DNA of 64,000 nt from Saccharothrix obliqua (GCF_019375475.1 NZ_JAHXGQ010000008.1:310001-374000), one strand, 5' to 3'. Numbered from the stretch's first letter, positions 26,657-34,670 are shown. A program made the numbers and translations. The notes: generated by a model not told the origin, from the sequence alone.

Positions 26657-26718
26657 GAAAGGGGTGCCACCCGGATGGGGGAGAATGGTGCCGACCGGGC
26701 CAAGGGGATCAACTGGAC

Positions 26719-27402
26719 ATGGATTACGCGGTACTGCTGGTCGAGGACGACGAGCACATCAGGCAGGCGCTGGGTCTCGCGCTGGGCGACGAGGGTTTCG
26801 CGGTGTCGGACGCCACGTCCGGCGAGGACGCGCTGCACATGCTCGACCACGCGGAGTTCGACGTGGTCCTGCTCGACCTGATGCTGCCGGGTGTCGACGG
26901 CCTGGAGGTATGCCGGACGCTGCGCGCGCGTGGCGACCTGCCGATCATCATCGTCACCGCGCGCACCGACACCGCGGACGTGATCGCGGGCCTGGAGTCG
27001 GGCGCGGACGACTACGTGACCAAACCGCTGGTCGCGGGCGAGCTGGCGGCACGCATCCGCGCGCTGCTGCGCAGGCGTGGCGGCGGGCGCAAGGACGAGG
27101 TTCTGCGGTTCGGCGACCTGGAGGTCCGCCCGGACGTGGGCACGGTGCACCGGGCGGGTGTGGAGGTGCACCTGACGCGCACGGAGTTCCGCCTGCTGGT
27201 GGAACTGGCGTCGGCGGCCGGTCGGATCGTCACGCGCGAGCAGTTGCTGCAACGCGTGTGGGGCTACGACTACTTCGGCGACACCAGGCTGCTGGACGTG
27301 CACATCCGGCGGTTGCGCCGCAAGGTCGAGCCCGATCCCGACGACCCCAGCCTGGTGGTGACCGTGCGCGGCGCCGGCTACCGGATCGACCCGGACCGGT
27401 GA
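26719..27402 (+). CDS. OmpR/PhoB-family response regulator
   Basis: The product has 227 residues. The receiver domain (1-115) has the acidic pair LVEDDE, the phosphorylation site Asp53 in VVLLDLMLPG, the switch Thr in IIVTARTDTADV and Lys in DDYVTKPL. The winged-helix output domain (128-225) includes RLLVELASAAGRIVTREQLL and TRLLDVHIRRLRRKVEPD. The cognate kinase is most likely the gene at 29762, separated by four genes, because both carry the same upstream repeat box. ATG 26719 is the only start that does not add unrelated sequence before the first receiver strand. Confidence 0.92.
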   Translation: MDYAVLLVEDDEHIRQALGLALGDEGFAVSDATSGEDALHMLDHAEFDVVLLDLMLPGVDGLEVCRTLRARGDLPIIIVTARTDTADVIAGLESGADDYVTKPLVAGELAARIRALLRRRGGGRKDEVLRFGDLEVRPDVGTVHRAGVEVHLTRTEFRLLVELASAAGRIVTREQLLQRVWGYDYFGDTRLLDVHIRRLRRKVEPDPDDPSLVVTVRGAGYRIDPDR

Positions 27403-27422
27403 CCGCAGAAGACAGGAGGATC

Positions 27423-27638
27423 ATGACCCCGGACGACTTCGCCGAGGACCGGCGCTGCCAGGAGGCCGCCGCGCGGTTCACCGCCGAGTTCGGCGGCCGG
27501 CTGTCCCGCGAGGCGGTGACCGGGACCGTGCTGCGGGCCCGCGCGGACCTGGAGGGGCAGGTGGTGCCCGAATCGCTGGACGAGATGCTGCACCGCCTGG
27601 CCAAGCACCGCCTGGCCGACATGTGCGCGGCCACGTGA
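27423..27638 (+). CDS. Small three-helix bundle (DUF3562-like) protein
   Basis: The product has 71 residues and is wholly helical, with three short amphipathic segments (AAARFTAEFGG; REAVTGTVLRARADLEG; SLDEMLHRLAKHRLADM). This fits the three-helix bundle dimerization domain family, small proteins common in actinobacteria and usually found near stress or regulatory genes. Function is unknown; a dimerising adaptor is suspected. AGGAGG lies 3 bases before the ATG, and the gene follows the response regulator by 20 bases, so they share a transcript. Confidence 0.65.
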   Translation: MTPDDFAEDRRCQEAAARFTAEFGGRLSREAVTGTVLRARADLEGQVVPESLDEMLHRLAKHRLADMCAAT

Positions 27639-27648
27639 GGGGCCGCGG

Positions 27649-28200
27649 GTGACCGGCGACCTGCGGGCGACCGCGACCCGCTCGATGCCCGCGGGCGCGG
27701 ACGTGGTGTTCGACATCGTGACCGACCTGGACGACCTCGCCGCGTGGCTGCCGCCCGGTGTCGAGGTGGAGCGCTACGGCCCCAACCTGCTGCGCATCTG
27801 GACCGCCCGCGACGAGGTCGTGGAACGGGCGATCACCGTCGACTGGGACCGGCTGCGGGTCGAGTGGGGCAGCGAGACGACGCCCACCTACGCGGGGCGG
27901 CTCCAGGTGCTGCGGACGGCTCCCCGGCACTGCGCCGTGTGCTTCGACGTGACCGGCCCGGCGGGGCTGCCGCACCACCGCCTCGTGGCCTGGGTCGAGC
28001 GGTCCCTGACCCGGTTGGCCGTGCGGGCGGGCGCGGAACGCCGCGTCGCGGACGTCCGTCCACTCCGGATGGACGAGCTGACCGCGACGCAGCGCGGCGA
28101 CGCTCAGCGGACACCGCCCATCAGCCGCCGCACCAGCGGGGTCACCAGCGCCAGCAGCAGGCCGAACCCGATGGCGACCCCGCCGATCACGGCGAAGTAG
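27649..28200 (+). CDS. SRPBCC-family protein
   Basis: This is a 183-residue protein with a START/Bet v1-like fold: ATATRSMPAGADVVFDIVTD, DLDDLAAWLPPGVEVERYG, VEWGSETTPTYAGRLQVL, and a C-terminal helix HHRLVAWVERSLTRLAV. The fold binds hydrophobic ligands or acts as a polyketide cyclase; no catalytic residues are evident. It lies 10 bases after the three-helix protein gene in the response-regulator operon, and a paralogue lies just after the kinase (31396). Its last 33 codons overlap the convergent POT transporter gene by 97 bases, and that tail (rich in Ser, Thr, Pro) is probably not part of the fold. Confidence 0.75.
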   Translation: MTGDLRATATRSMPAGADVVFDIVTDLDDLAAWLPPGVEVERYGPNLLRIWTARDEVVERAITVDWDRLRVEWGSETTPTYAGRLQVLRTAPRHCAVCFDVTGPAGLPHHRLVAWVERSLTRLAVRAGAERRVADVRPLRMDELTATQRGDAQRTPPISRRTSGVTSASSRPNPMATPPITAK

Positions 28201-29558
28201 GGCGTTTCGCGGTCGACCGAGTAGAACTTCGCCAGCGCGCCGGCGGTGGCGGTGCCGAGCGAGATGGACAGGAAGTTCAACGCGACCATCTGGGTGTGGA
28301 ACGCCTTGGGCGCGAGCTTCGTGGACAGCGACAGCCCGACCGGTGACAGCATCAGCTCGGCGATGCTGAACACGAACAACACGAGCACGAGCATCAGCAG
28401 CGGGGTGGAGTTGCGCCCGCCGCCCGCCATCGGCAGGAACAGCAGGAACGCGACACCCATCAGCACGGTGCCGAGCACGAACTTCGCCGGGCTGGACGGC
28501 TGCCGGCTGCCGAGCCGGGTCCACAGCGCCGCGAACGCGCCCGCGAGCAGGATGACGAACACCGGGTTGATGGAGTTGGCCCACGACACCGGCATCACCC
28601 AGCCGAAGATCGACCGGTCCAGGCGCTGGTCGACGTAGATCGCGACCACCGTGAACTGCTGCTGGAACAAGGCGAAGAACACGAAGCTGGCCAGGAACAT
28701 CGGCACGAACGCGAGCACCCGCTTGCGCTCCACCGCCGTGATGCGGCGACTGGCGAGGATGACCGCGAAGTACGCCACCGCCGCCACCAGGACGACCACG
28801 ATGGTGACGTTGGCCAGGTTGTCCGGGCGGATCACGTCCAGCAGCACCAGCACGACGACCAGGACGACGGCCACGACCGCCGCGCCCAGCACCAGCGGTC
28901 GCCGCCCGCGCGGCAGCGGGTTGGGCACCACGCCGACCTCGGCGGGCAGCCGCTTGCGGCCGAACGAGTATTGGACCAGGCCCGCGGCCATGCCGATCGC
29001 GGCGAGCCCGAAGCCGTAGTGGAAGCCCAGTTCGCTCTGCGCGAGGCCGGTGAGCAGCGGACCGACGAACGCGCCGATGTTCACGCCCATGTAGAACAGC
29101 GAGAAACCGGCGTCGCGCCGGTCGTCGCCCTCCTCGTACAGCGCGCCGACGATGGACGTCGCGTTGGCCTTGAGGCCACCGCTGCCCAGCGCCACCGCGC
29201 ACAGGCCGACGCCGACGCCGAGGAAGCCCGGGAGCAGGGCGAGCGCCACGTGCCCGAACATGATCAGGACGGCGCTGAAGAACAACACCCGCTCGGAGCC
29301 CAGCACCCGGTCCGCGAGCCACGCGCCGATGATGGTCGACAGGTAGACCAGGCCGCCGTACGCGCCGACGATGCCGGCTGCGGTCGCCTCGGGCAGGCCC
29401 AACCCGCCGTCGGCCGCCGAGTAGTAGAGGTAGATCGTGAGGATGCCCTGCATCCCGTAGAACGAGAAGCGTTCCCACATCTCGACGCCGAACAGGTTCG
29501 CCAACGCCCTGGGGTGTCCGAAGAAACCCTCCTTCCGCTGGTGACGCGCGGTCCGCAC
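28104..29558 (-). CDS. POT/PTR-family proton-coupled oligopeptide transporter
   Basis: The product is a 484-residue major-facilitator protein with about 12-14 helices. Signature features are an early FGVEMWERFSFYGMQGILTIYLYY (the PTR ExxERFxYYG motif, taking up peptides with protons), GLKANATSIVGALYEE, and FSLFYMGVNIGAFVGPLL (PTR2 signature FYxxINxG). It imports di- and tripeptides. The GTG at 29558 is chosen because GGAGCAGGAGG lies 7 bases before it; longer starts lack this. It sits between the regulator and kinase of the two-component system, on the opposite strand, and shares the divergent promoter region carrying the kinase repeat box. Confidence 0.9.
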   Translation of the reverse strand: MRTARHQRKEGFFGHPRALANLFGVEMWERFSFYGMQGILTIYLYYSAADGGLGLPEATAAGIVGAYGGLVYLSTIIGAWLADRVLGSERVLFFSAVLIMFGHVALALLPGFLGVGVGLCAVALGSGGLKANATSIVGALYEEGDDRRDAGFSLFYMGVNIGAFVGPLLTGLAQSELGFHYGFGLAAIGMAAGLVQYSFGRKRLPAEVGVVPNPLPRGRRPLVLGAAVVAVVLVVVLVLLDVIRPDNLANVTIVVVLVAAVAYFAVILASRRITAVERKRVLAFVPMFLASFVFFALFQQQFTVVAIYVDQRLDRSIFGWVMPVSWANSINPVFVILLAGAFAALWTRLGSRQPSSPAKFVLGTVLMGVAFLLFLPMAGGGRNSTPLLMLVLVLFVFSIAELMLSPVGLSLSTKLAPKAFHTQMVALNFLSISLGTATAGALAKFYSVDRETPYFAVIGGVAIGFGLLLALVTPLVRRLMGGVR

Positions 29559-29680
29559 GGGTCGACCTCCTGCTCCTCGCGGCTCGCTGACCGCGTCGCG
29601 TGTTGCTCCGTTCGGACGATGCTCGATCCACCGGACGCCGCGCGCCACCGGGAGCCACCCGGTCGCGTGGGCCGACGGCG

Positions 29681-29698
29681 TTGCGATCTTCTTGCGAT
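29681..29698. promoter_or_regulatory. Direct-repeat box between peptide transporter and kinase
   Basis: TTGCGATC (29681-29688) and TTGCGATG (29692-29699) are spaced 11 bases apart, matching the box at 26637. The site is 123 bases upstream of the transporter start and 81 bases upstream of the kinase start, so one regulator dimer could control both divergent genes. Confidence 0.55.
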
Positions 29699-29761
29699 GG
29701 GGACCCGGCGGCGGGCGGGTCGGGGCGCGGGCGCGAGAATCGGCGCCGTGGACGTGGACCG

Positions 29762-31132
29762 ATGAGGCCGCTGCGCAAGCCCTCGCTGCGCTGGCGGGTC
29801 GCGCTGGTGCTCGGCCTGGGCTCCCTGCTGGTCACCAGCGTGCTGGCGATCGCCGTGTGGAACCTGACCTCGGGCTACCTGCTGCGTCAGCGTGAGCAGA
29901 GCGCGGTGCGGCAGGCCCAGGTCAACGCCCGCCTGGTGGACCGCTCGCTGGCCACCGGCTCGACCGGTCTCGGCGAGCTGCTGACCGGTCTCGCCACCGG
30001 GCCCGACGCCACCGTGCTGTTGTTCCGGCCCGGCCAGGTGCTCACCAGCGGGCGGCAGGTCACCGCCACCGCGCTACCGCGCGCGTTGCTCGACTACGGG
30101 CGCGGTGGTGTGCCGGCGGCGCAGCGGCTGGTGGTCGACGGCGTGCCGGTGCTGGCGGTGGCGCTGCCCATCGACTCGGCCGACGCCGCCTACGTCGAGC
30201 TGGCCCCGCTGGCGCAGCTCGACCGCACGTTCCGGTTCCTCAGCGGTGTGCTGGTGGCGGGCACGGTCGTCAGCGGCCTGGTCGGCGTGGCGCTCGGCTC
30301 GTGGGCGAGCAGGCGGGCGTTGCGCCCGCTGACCGAGCTGACCAACGCGGCGTCCCGGATCGCGGGCGGCGACCTGCGTTCCCGGCTGCCCGCCCAGACC
30401 GACCCCGACCTGACGCCGCTGGCCACCACGTTCAACGCGACCGCCGACGCCCTGGAGCAACGCGTGCTGCGTGACGCGCGGTTCGCGGGCGACGTCAGCC
30501 ACGAGCTGCGCTCGCCGCTCACCACCATGGTCAACGCCGCCGCCGTCCTGAAGCGCAGGCGTGCCGAGATACCCGGCACGGCGGGCAAGGCGCTCGACCT
30601 GCTCACGTCCGAGGTGGACCGGGTCGCCCGCATGGTCGTGGACCTGCTGGAGATCTCCCGCGCCGACCAGCGGGTGGACGACACCGCGCTGGAGCCGATC
30701 GACCTCGCCTCGCTGGTGCGCAACGTCGTCGCCGCCCGGCCCGGTCACGCCGTTCCGGTGGTCGCCGACGAGCCCGCGCCGCAGGTCCTCGGCGACCGCC
30801 GCCGCCTGGACCGGGTGGTGAGCAACCTGCTGGACAACGCCGAGCGCCACGCCGGTGGCGCGGTGCTGGTGACCGTGCGCGGTGTCGACGGCCGTGCCCG
30901 GTTGGAGGTGGACGACGCCGGGCCCGGCGTGCCCGTGGAGCAGCGGGAGCGGATCTTCGAGCGGTTCAACCGCGGTGGGCGCGCGGGCAGCCGGGGCGGC
31001 GACTTCGGCAGCGGCCTCGGGCTCGCGCTGGTGGCGCAGCACGTCCAGGTGCACGGCGGCGCCGTCCGGGCCGAGGACCGGCCGGGCGGTGGCGCGCGAT
31101 TCGTGGTCGAGATACCGGAGGCCGATCGGTGA
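29762..31132 (+). CDS. Sensor histidine kinase with HAMP domain
   Basis: The product has 456 residues. It has a basic N-terminus, transmembrane helix 1 (12-33), an extracytoplasmic sensor of about 125 residues, transmembrane helix 2 (158-180), HAMP (about 181-235), dimerisation domain with His247 in FAGDVSHELRSPLTT, and HATPase with N-box VVSNLLDNAERH, DDAGPGVP and GSGLGLALVAQHV. It should phosphorylate the regulator at 26719; the evidence for pairing is the shared repeat box and proximity. The sensor has no recognised ligand-binding fold. Its stop overlaps the GTG of a lipoprotein gene by 4 bases. Confidence 0.92.
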   Translation: MRPLRKPSLRWRVALVLGLGSLLVTSVLAIAVWNLTSGYLLRQREQSAVRQAQVNARLVDRSLATGSTGLGELLTGLATGPDATVLLFRPGQVLTSGRQVTATALPRALLDYGRGGVPAAQRLVVDGVPVLAVALPIDSADAAYVELAPLAQLDRTFRFLSGVLVAGTVVSGLVGVALGSWASRRALRPLTELTNAASRIAGGDLRSRLPAQTDPDLTPLATTFNATADALEQRVLRDARFAGDVSHELRSPLTTMVNAAAVLKRRRAEIPGTAGKALDLLTSEVDRVARMVVDLLEISRADQRVDDTALEPIDLASLVRNVVAARPGHAVPVVADEPAPQVLGDRRRLDRVVSNLLDNAERHAGGAVLVTVRGVDGRARLEVDDAGPGVPVEQRERIFERFNRGGRAGSRGGDFGSGLGLALVAQHVQVHGGAVRAEDRPGGGARFVVEIPEADR

Positions 31133-31371
31133 GAGCGTTCCCCGTCCTGCTGTGCGCGCTGGCCGCGTTGCTGGCCACGGCCTGCGGGGTGACCGCGCAG
31201 GACGAGCCGCAGCCGTTGCTGCCGTCGTCGGAGAGCCTCGCGCCGACGCCGACGTTGACGCAGCGTCCCGACCCGACCACGACCACGCCGTCTTCGGAGA
31301 CCGCACCGGTCACCGGATCTTCAGCCACTCGTCAGGTCGCGTCTCCGCCGCGGCGCGGACGATGGCAGTGA
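31129..31371 (+). CDS. Small lipoprotein coupled to the kinase, possibly a truncated GerMN-type protein
   Basis: The product has 80 residues with a lipoprotein signal (VLLCALAALLATAC, lipobox ATAC). After the acylated Cys the sequence GVTAQDEPQPL resembles the start of longer GerMN lipoproteins that in related actinobacteria sit next to sensor kinases. Here it is followed only by a Ser/Thr/Pro-rich low-complexity tail. It may have lost its folded domain, or be a short periplasmic tether. GTGA overlap with the kinase stop shows translational coupling, and a role in modulating the kinase sensor is a reasonable guess. Confidence 0.6.
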   Translation: MRAFPVLLCALAALLATACGVTAQDEPQPLLPSSESLAPTPTLTQRPDPTTTTPSSETAPVTGSSATRQVASPPRRGRWQ

Positions 31372-31395
31372 CACCGGAGGGAACAGGGGGTAACC

Positions 31396-31857
31396 GTGCC
31401 CGCTCGCGCCCACGACCGCGCGCGGACCGGGCCAGGTCACGCGGCGACCACGTCCGCGCCGGCCGACCCGGACGCCGTCTTCTCGGTCCTCACCGACCTG
31501 GACGCGCTGCCCTCGTGGCTGCCGCCGGGCCTGGACGTGGCCCACGCCGCCCCCGGCCGCCTGCGGCTGTGGGTCGCGCACGGGCACTTGGCGCGTGTCG
31601 TCGACCGGCGGGTGTCGGTGGACCGCGACGCGCGCCGGCTGGTGTGGGGGGTTGACGGCGAGTGGTGCTCCGGTGAGGTGCGGGTGCGGCCGGCGGGGGC
31701 GGGGCGCAGCACCGTCACGGCGCGGCTGGCCGGGCCGTCGGCGGTGGCCGGCGTCCACCCGCGCGAGTGGTTGGAGGAGGCGTTGGCCGGGCTGGTGACG
31801 GCGGTGGAGATCGAGCGCCACGTGGTCGCCTGGTGGGCGGGAACCGTGCTCACCTGA
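31396..31857 (+). CDS. SRPBCC-family protein (paralogue of the 27649 gene)
   Basis: This 153-residue protein is similar to the other SRPBCC gene in the cluster. Matching blocks are DAVFSVLTDLDALPSWLPPG, VSVDRDARRLVWGVDGEW and the final helix REWLEEALAGLVTAVEIERH. It is predicted to bind a hydrophobic ligand. It begins 24 bases after the small lipoprotein gene and ends the kinase operon. The two paralogues frame the two halves of the split two-component system, which suggests duplication of a regulator-plus-SRPBCC unit or a shared role. Confidence 0.72.
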   Translation: MPARAHDRARTGPGHAATTSAPADPDAVFSVLTDLDALPSWLPPGLDVAHAAPGRLRLWVAHGHLARVVDRRVSVDRDARRLVWGVDGEWCSGEVRVRPAGAGRSTVTARLAGPSAVAGVHPREWLEEALAGLVTAVEIERHVVAWWAGTVLT

Positions 31858-32136
31858 CCCGCCTGCTCGCCCACCACCCCGCTGCCCACCCCGGCCCACC
31901 CTCGGGCTGCTCGACGCAAGCCCCTGCTCGCCCGGGCTCCGGCGCGCCACAGCCCACCCCGGCCAGTCGCAGTCGCGCCGAGCCAGGTGCGGTGCGCCGC
32001 AGAACCAGGCGCACCGCGCCCCGGCGAGTCCCGGCCCCGCCCGCCAGCGTGGCTCGGACGGCGCGGGGCACTGCCGCTGTGCGGCCGGTCACGACGGCAC
32101 AGGCATTCGTCCTGGCCTGGTATGTTGTCCCCGTAA
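31858..32136. other. Non-coding spacer upstream of the riboswitch
   Basis: These 279 bases are C-rich and biased. I find no plausible gene, ribosome site or recognised RNA in them before the riboswitch begins. Confidence 0.4.
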
Positions 32137-32260
32137 CGAAGGGGAGTAGCCCCCAACGTCCCGGTCGACACACTGACCCGTTCACGGGTCCGGCCGGGCG
32201 GCCTCGCGGTGGTGCGGGGCGGGCGAGACCTTCGATCCAGGCATACCCGTATGCCGGATC
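32137..32260 (+). ncRNA. yybP-ykoY (manganese) riboswitch with expression platform
   Basis: The 5' element CGAAGGGGAGTAGC (32137-32150) is the conserved opening of the yybP-ykoY aptamer, and GCGAGACCTTCG (32223-32234) is its conserved closing segment. P1 forms from CGAAGG (32137-32142) with CCTTCG (32229-32234). Overlapping the P1 3' side, CGATCC-A-GGCATA and TATGCCGGATCG fold a strong competing hairpin (32233-32261). In known members Mn2+ binding stabilises the aptamer and turns on Mn2+ export genes. The downstream gene is a GDT1-family exporter, as expected. The motif is seen directly; the on/off direction is inferred. Confidence 0.8.
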
Positions 32261-32314
32261 GAGGTCGCGCACGTCCTGGCCTGGTCCGGTTGAGCAGACC
32301 AGGAGCACTTGTCC

Positions 32315-32902
32315 GTGGACGCGGTCGTCGTCAGCACATTCGTCTCGTTCTGGGTCGTCTTCGTCGCCGAACTCGGCGACAAGTCCCAGCTCATGGCCCT
32401 CACCTTCGCGACCCGCTACCGGGTCTGGCCGGTGCTGGCGGGCATCACCGCGGCAACCGCGGTCGTCCACCTGGCGTCGGTGGCCATCGGTCACGGCCTC
32501 GGCGCGGCACTCCCGACGGGCTGGATCAACGTCGCCGCGGCGATCGCGTTCGTCGGGTTCGGCTTCTGGACGCTGCGCGGCGACACCCTCACCGACGACG
32601 AGCAGGCCAAGGCCAACCGCCCGGTCAAATCCGTGGTGATCGCCGTCGGCACCGCCTTCTTCCTCGCCGAGCTGGGCGACAAGACCATGCTGGCGACCAT
32701 CACCCTGGCCACGGACTACGGCTGGTTCGGCACGTGGGTCGGCTCGACCGTCGGCATGGTCGCCGCCGACGCGCTGGCCATCGTGGTGGGCCGGATGCTG
32801 GGCCGCAACCTGCCGGAACGCGTCATCCGCTACGGCGCGGCAGCGTTGTTCTTCCTGTTCGGCATCTGGCTCGGCGTGGAAGCGGTGCTGGCGCTGACCT
32901 GA
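32315..32902 (+). CDS. TMEM165/GDT1 (UPF0016) family Mn2+ exporter
   Basis: This 195-residue membrane protein has about six helices in two homologous halves, each with the family signature E-x-G-D-K-S/T: VAELGDKSQLMALTFATRY near the start and LAELGDKTMLATITLATDY in the second half. GDT1 proteins export Mn2+ (and Ca2+) in exchange for protons. The yybP-ykoY riboswitch in its leader fits this role. A GTG at 32315 gives good spacing from AGGAG; a TTG at 32309 is in frame and would add two residues. Confidence 0.88.
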   Translation: MDAVVVSTFVSFWVVFVAELGDKSQLMALTFATRYRVWPVLAGITAATAVVHLASVAIGHGLGAALPTGWINVAAAIAFVGFGFWTLRGDTLTDDEQAKANRPVKSVVIAVGTAFFLAELGDKTMLATITLATDYGWFGTWVGSTVGMVAADALAIVVGRMLGRNLPERVIRYGAAALFFLFGIWLGVEAVLALT

Positions 32903-32906
32903 GCAC

Positions 32907-33584
32907 TCACGCGTTGGCGCCCACCAGGGCGGCCGGGGTGTCGACCACGTCGACCGGCGTGCGGCGGACGACGAGCACCGGGCACCGGGCGTGGTGCAGC
33001 GCCGTCCGCACCACCGGTCCGGCTTCGGGCGTCACCAGCACGTCGGTGTCCGCGTACCGGGCGATCGCCTCGTGCGGGTGCATCCGCGCCAGCACCGACG
33101 TGTGGGGCACCCCGCGCAACACCTCGTCGGCGTGGGCGAGCGGCCACGTCGGGTCGTCGGCACGCACCGGCAGCGGCGGGGCGGCGCGCAGCACGCGCAG
33201 TCGCGCACCCCGCCGCGCGGCCAGCCGGGCCGCGCGGCGCAGCACCACGTCGTCGTCCCGCGCCCCGGTGACCAGGGCGGTGACCCGGTGGTACCCGCCA
33301 CGCACCGCGAACGCCGGACCACGCACCACGACGACGTCGCACGGCGCGCGTTCCACGAGCCACCGCACCAGTCGGGGCGGCCCGCCGGGCGCGCCCGCCA
33401 CCTGGCCCACCACGAGCACGCCGGCGCGGACGGCGGCCGGGAACAGGTCGCGGCCGGACCGGTGGACCTCCAGGGGCGCGTCGGTCAGCCGGGCGTGCTC
33501 GGTGGCCCAGCCCAGGGCGGCGTCGTCGGCCGCCGAGCCGTTGACGACGACGAATACCGGGTCGGCTGTTCGGGGAACGTCCAT
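32907..33584 (-). CDS. Universal stress protein (tandem USP domains)
   Basis: The product has 225 residues. Two UspA-like halves are seen: DPVFVVVNGSAADDAALGWA, then LVVGQVAGAP ahead of the second half TALVTGARDDDVVLRRAARL, ending CPVLVVRR. The first half is short and neither keeps a full GxxGx9G(S/T) ATP loop, so ATP binding is doubtful. USPs of this kind are induced under hypoxia in mycobacteria. The start ATG is preceded by GGTGGAG. It lies 50 bases downstream of the nitroreductase gene and probably shares its DosR-like promoter. Confidence 0.75.
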   Translation of the reverse strand: MDVPRTADPVFVVVNGSAADDAALGWATEHARLTDAPLEVHRSGRDLFPAAVRAGVLVVGQVAGAPGGPPRLVRWLVERAPCDVVVVRGPAFAVRGGYHRVTALVTGARDDDVVLRRAARLAARRGARLRVLRAAPPLPVRADDPTWPLAHADEVLRGVPHTSVLARMHPHEAIARYADTDVLVTPEAGPVVRTALHHARCPVLVVRRTPVDVVDTPAALVGANA

Positions 33585-33634
33585 GTCTCCACCTTCGTGC
33601 GCCCCTCCGGCCGCCGGCAGGGCCGGGAGCGGGG

Positions 33635-34576
33635 TCATGGCCGGGTCGAAAGTCCCGTGTCGCACAGCAGGTCCTCCACGGGCCGCCGCGGTGCGGGCGG
33701 CACCGGCGAGCCGAACCCGACCCGCAGCACGGCCTGCGGCACCAGACCACCGCCGAGCGCGCGCCGCAGCTCGTCCCGGACGGGCCGCACCTCGATCGGT
33801 TGGGAGAGGAACGACGCGGCCAGCCCGAGCGCCGTCGCGGTGAGCAGCACCCGTTGGAGGGCCTGTCCGGACTGTAGACCAGCTTGCGGCCCGTCGTAGA
33901 ACGAAGACAGCACGACGGTCAGCGGAGCCGACCCGTGGTCCTCGCCCGGCGGGCGTTCGGCGGCGTGGGAATCACGCAGCACCCACTCGTCCCGGACACC
34001 GCCGTCCGCGGTCCACGCCGCCATCTCCGCGCGCACCGCCGGGTCGGCGGCCTGCACGCCGTGCGCCTTGGCGACCAGGCGGTGCACCAGGGCGCGTTCA
34101 TCGCGGTCGGTCACGACGTGCAACCAGGACCGCTCGCGCTCGGCGGCGTGCACCAGCGCCTGGCGGTGCGCCACCGGCACGGGTGCGTCGCGGAACGGCT
34201 CGCGGTTCGTGCGGCGCGCGGGCATCGCGGCGATCAGGGCCCGCGTCCGGTCGTCGAGCGCCTGGCTGCCGCCGCGCCGCACCACGGCCAGCGCGCCGGG
34301 GTACTCCGGTCCCGGCAGCAACGTCACCAGGGGGCGGATGCCGTGTGCCCGCAGCGCCAACCTGATGCCGAACAACGCGGCGCCGCAGGCGAGCCGGAGT
34401 TCCCGGTCGTCCGGGTCGGTCGCGGGCAGGCGGCGCGCGGGGTCGGCGTGCACCTCGATCCGGTCCCGCTCGACCCGGAACCGCCACGGTTGCGCGTTGT
34501 TCAGGGACGGGGCGAGCCCGGCGGCCACCAGCACACCCCGCACCTCGTCCGCGTCCAGTCCCAACGCGCCGGTCAC
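33635..34576 (-). CDS. Acg-like nitroreductase-family protein
   Basis: The product has 313 residues, with two nitroreductase-like segments: LAPSLNNAQPWRFRV at the start, which is the FMN-phosphate region, and ARRTNREPFRDAPVP in the middle, ending LGLAASFLSQPIEV. The Acg family binds FMN, often lacks nitroreductase activity, and in Mycobacterium tuberculosis belongs to the DosR dormancy regulon. The GTG at 34576 is selected by AGGTGG just before it; longer frames start in unlikely sequence. It heads an operon with the USP gene. A DosR-like box lies 75-95 bases upstream. Confidence 0.8.
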   Translation of the reverse strand: MTGALGLDADEVRGVLVAAGLAPSLNNAQPWRFRVERDRIEVHADPARRLPATDPDDRELRLACGAALFGIRLALRAHGIRPLVTLLPGPEYPGALAVVRRGGSQALDDRTRALIAAMPARRTNREPFRDAPVPVAHRQALVHAAERERSWLHVVTDRDERALVHRLVAKAHGVQAADPAVRAEMAAWTADGGVRDEWVLRDSHAAERPPGEDHGSAPLTVVLSSFYDGPQAGLQSGQALQRVLLTATALGLAASFLSQPIEVRPVRDELRRALGGGLVPQAVLRVGFGSPVPPAPRRPVEDLLCDTGLSTRP

Positions 34577-34650
34577 CCCTGCCACCTCGTCACCCCACCC
34601 GTCTCGCCCGCACCGTCCCCCGCATCGTCGGTCGGGGTGAGGGCACCGCC

Positions 34651-34670
34651 ACATGGCCTAAAGTCCCTAC
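34651..34670 (-). promoter_or_regulatory. DosR/DevR-like box upstream of the Acg-like gene
   Basis: On the minus strand the site reads GTAGGGACTTTAGGCCATGT. The core GGGACTTTAGGCC is close to the DosR consensus TTSGGGACTWWAGTCCCSAA: GGGACTTTAG matches fully, with the right arm degenerate. It lies 75-95 bases before the nitroreductase start. Acg and USP genes are classic DosR targets, so hypoxic induction is a good inference. Confidence 0.55.
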
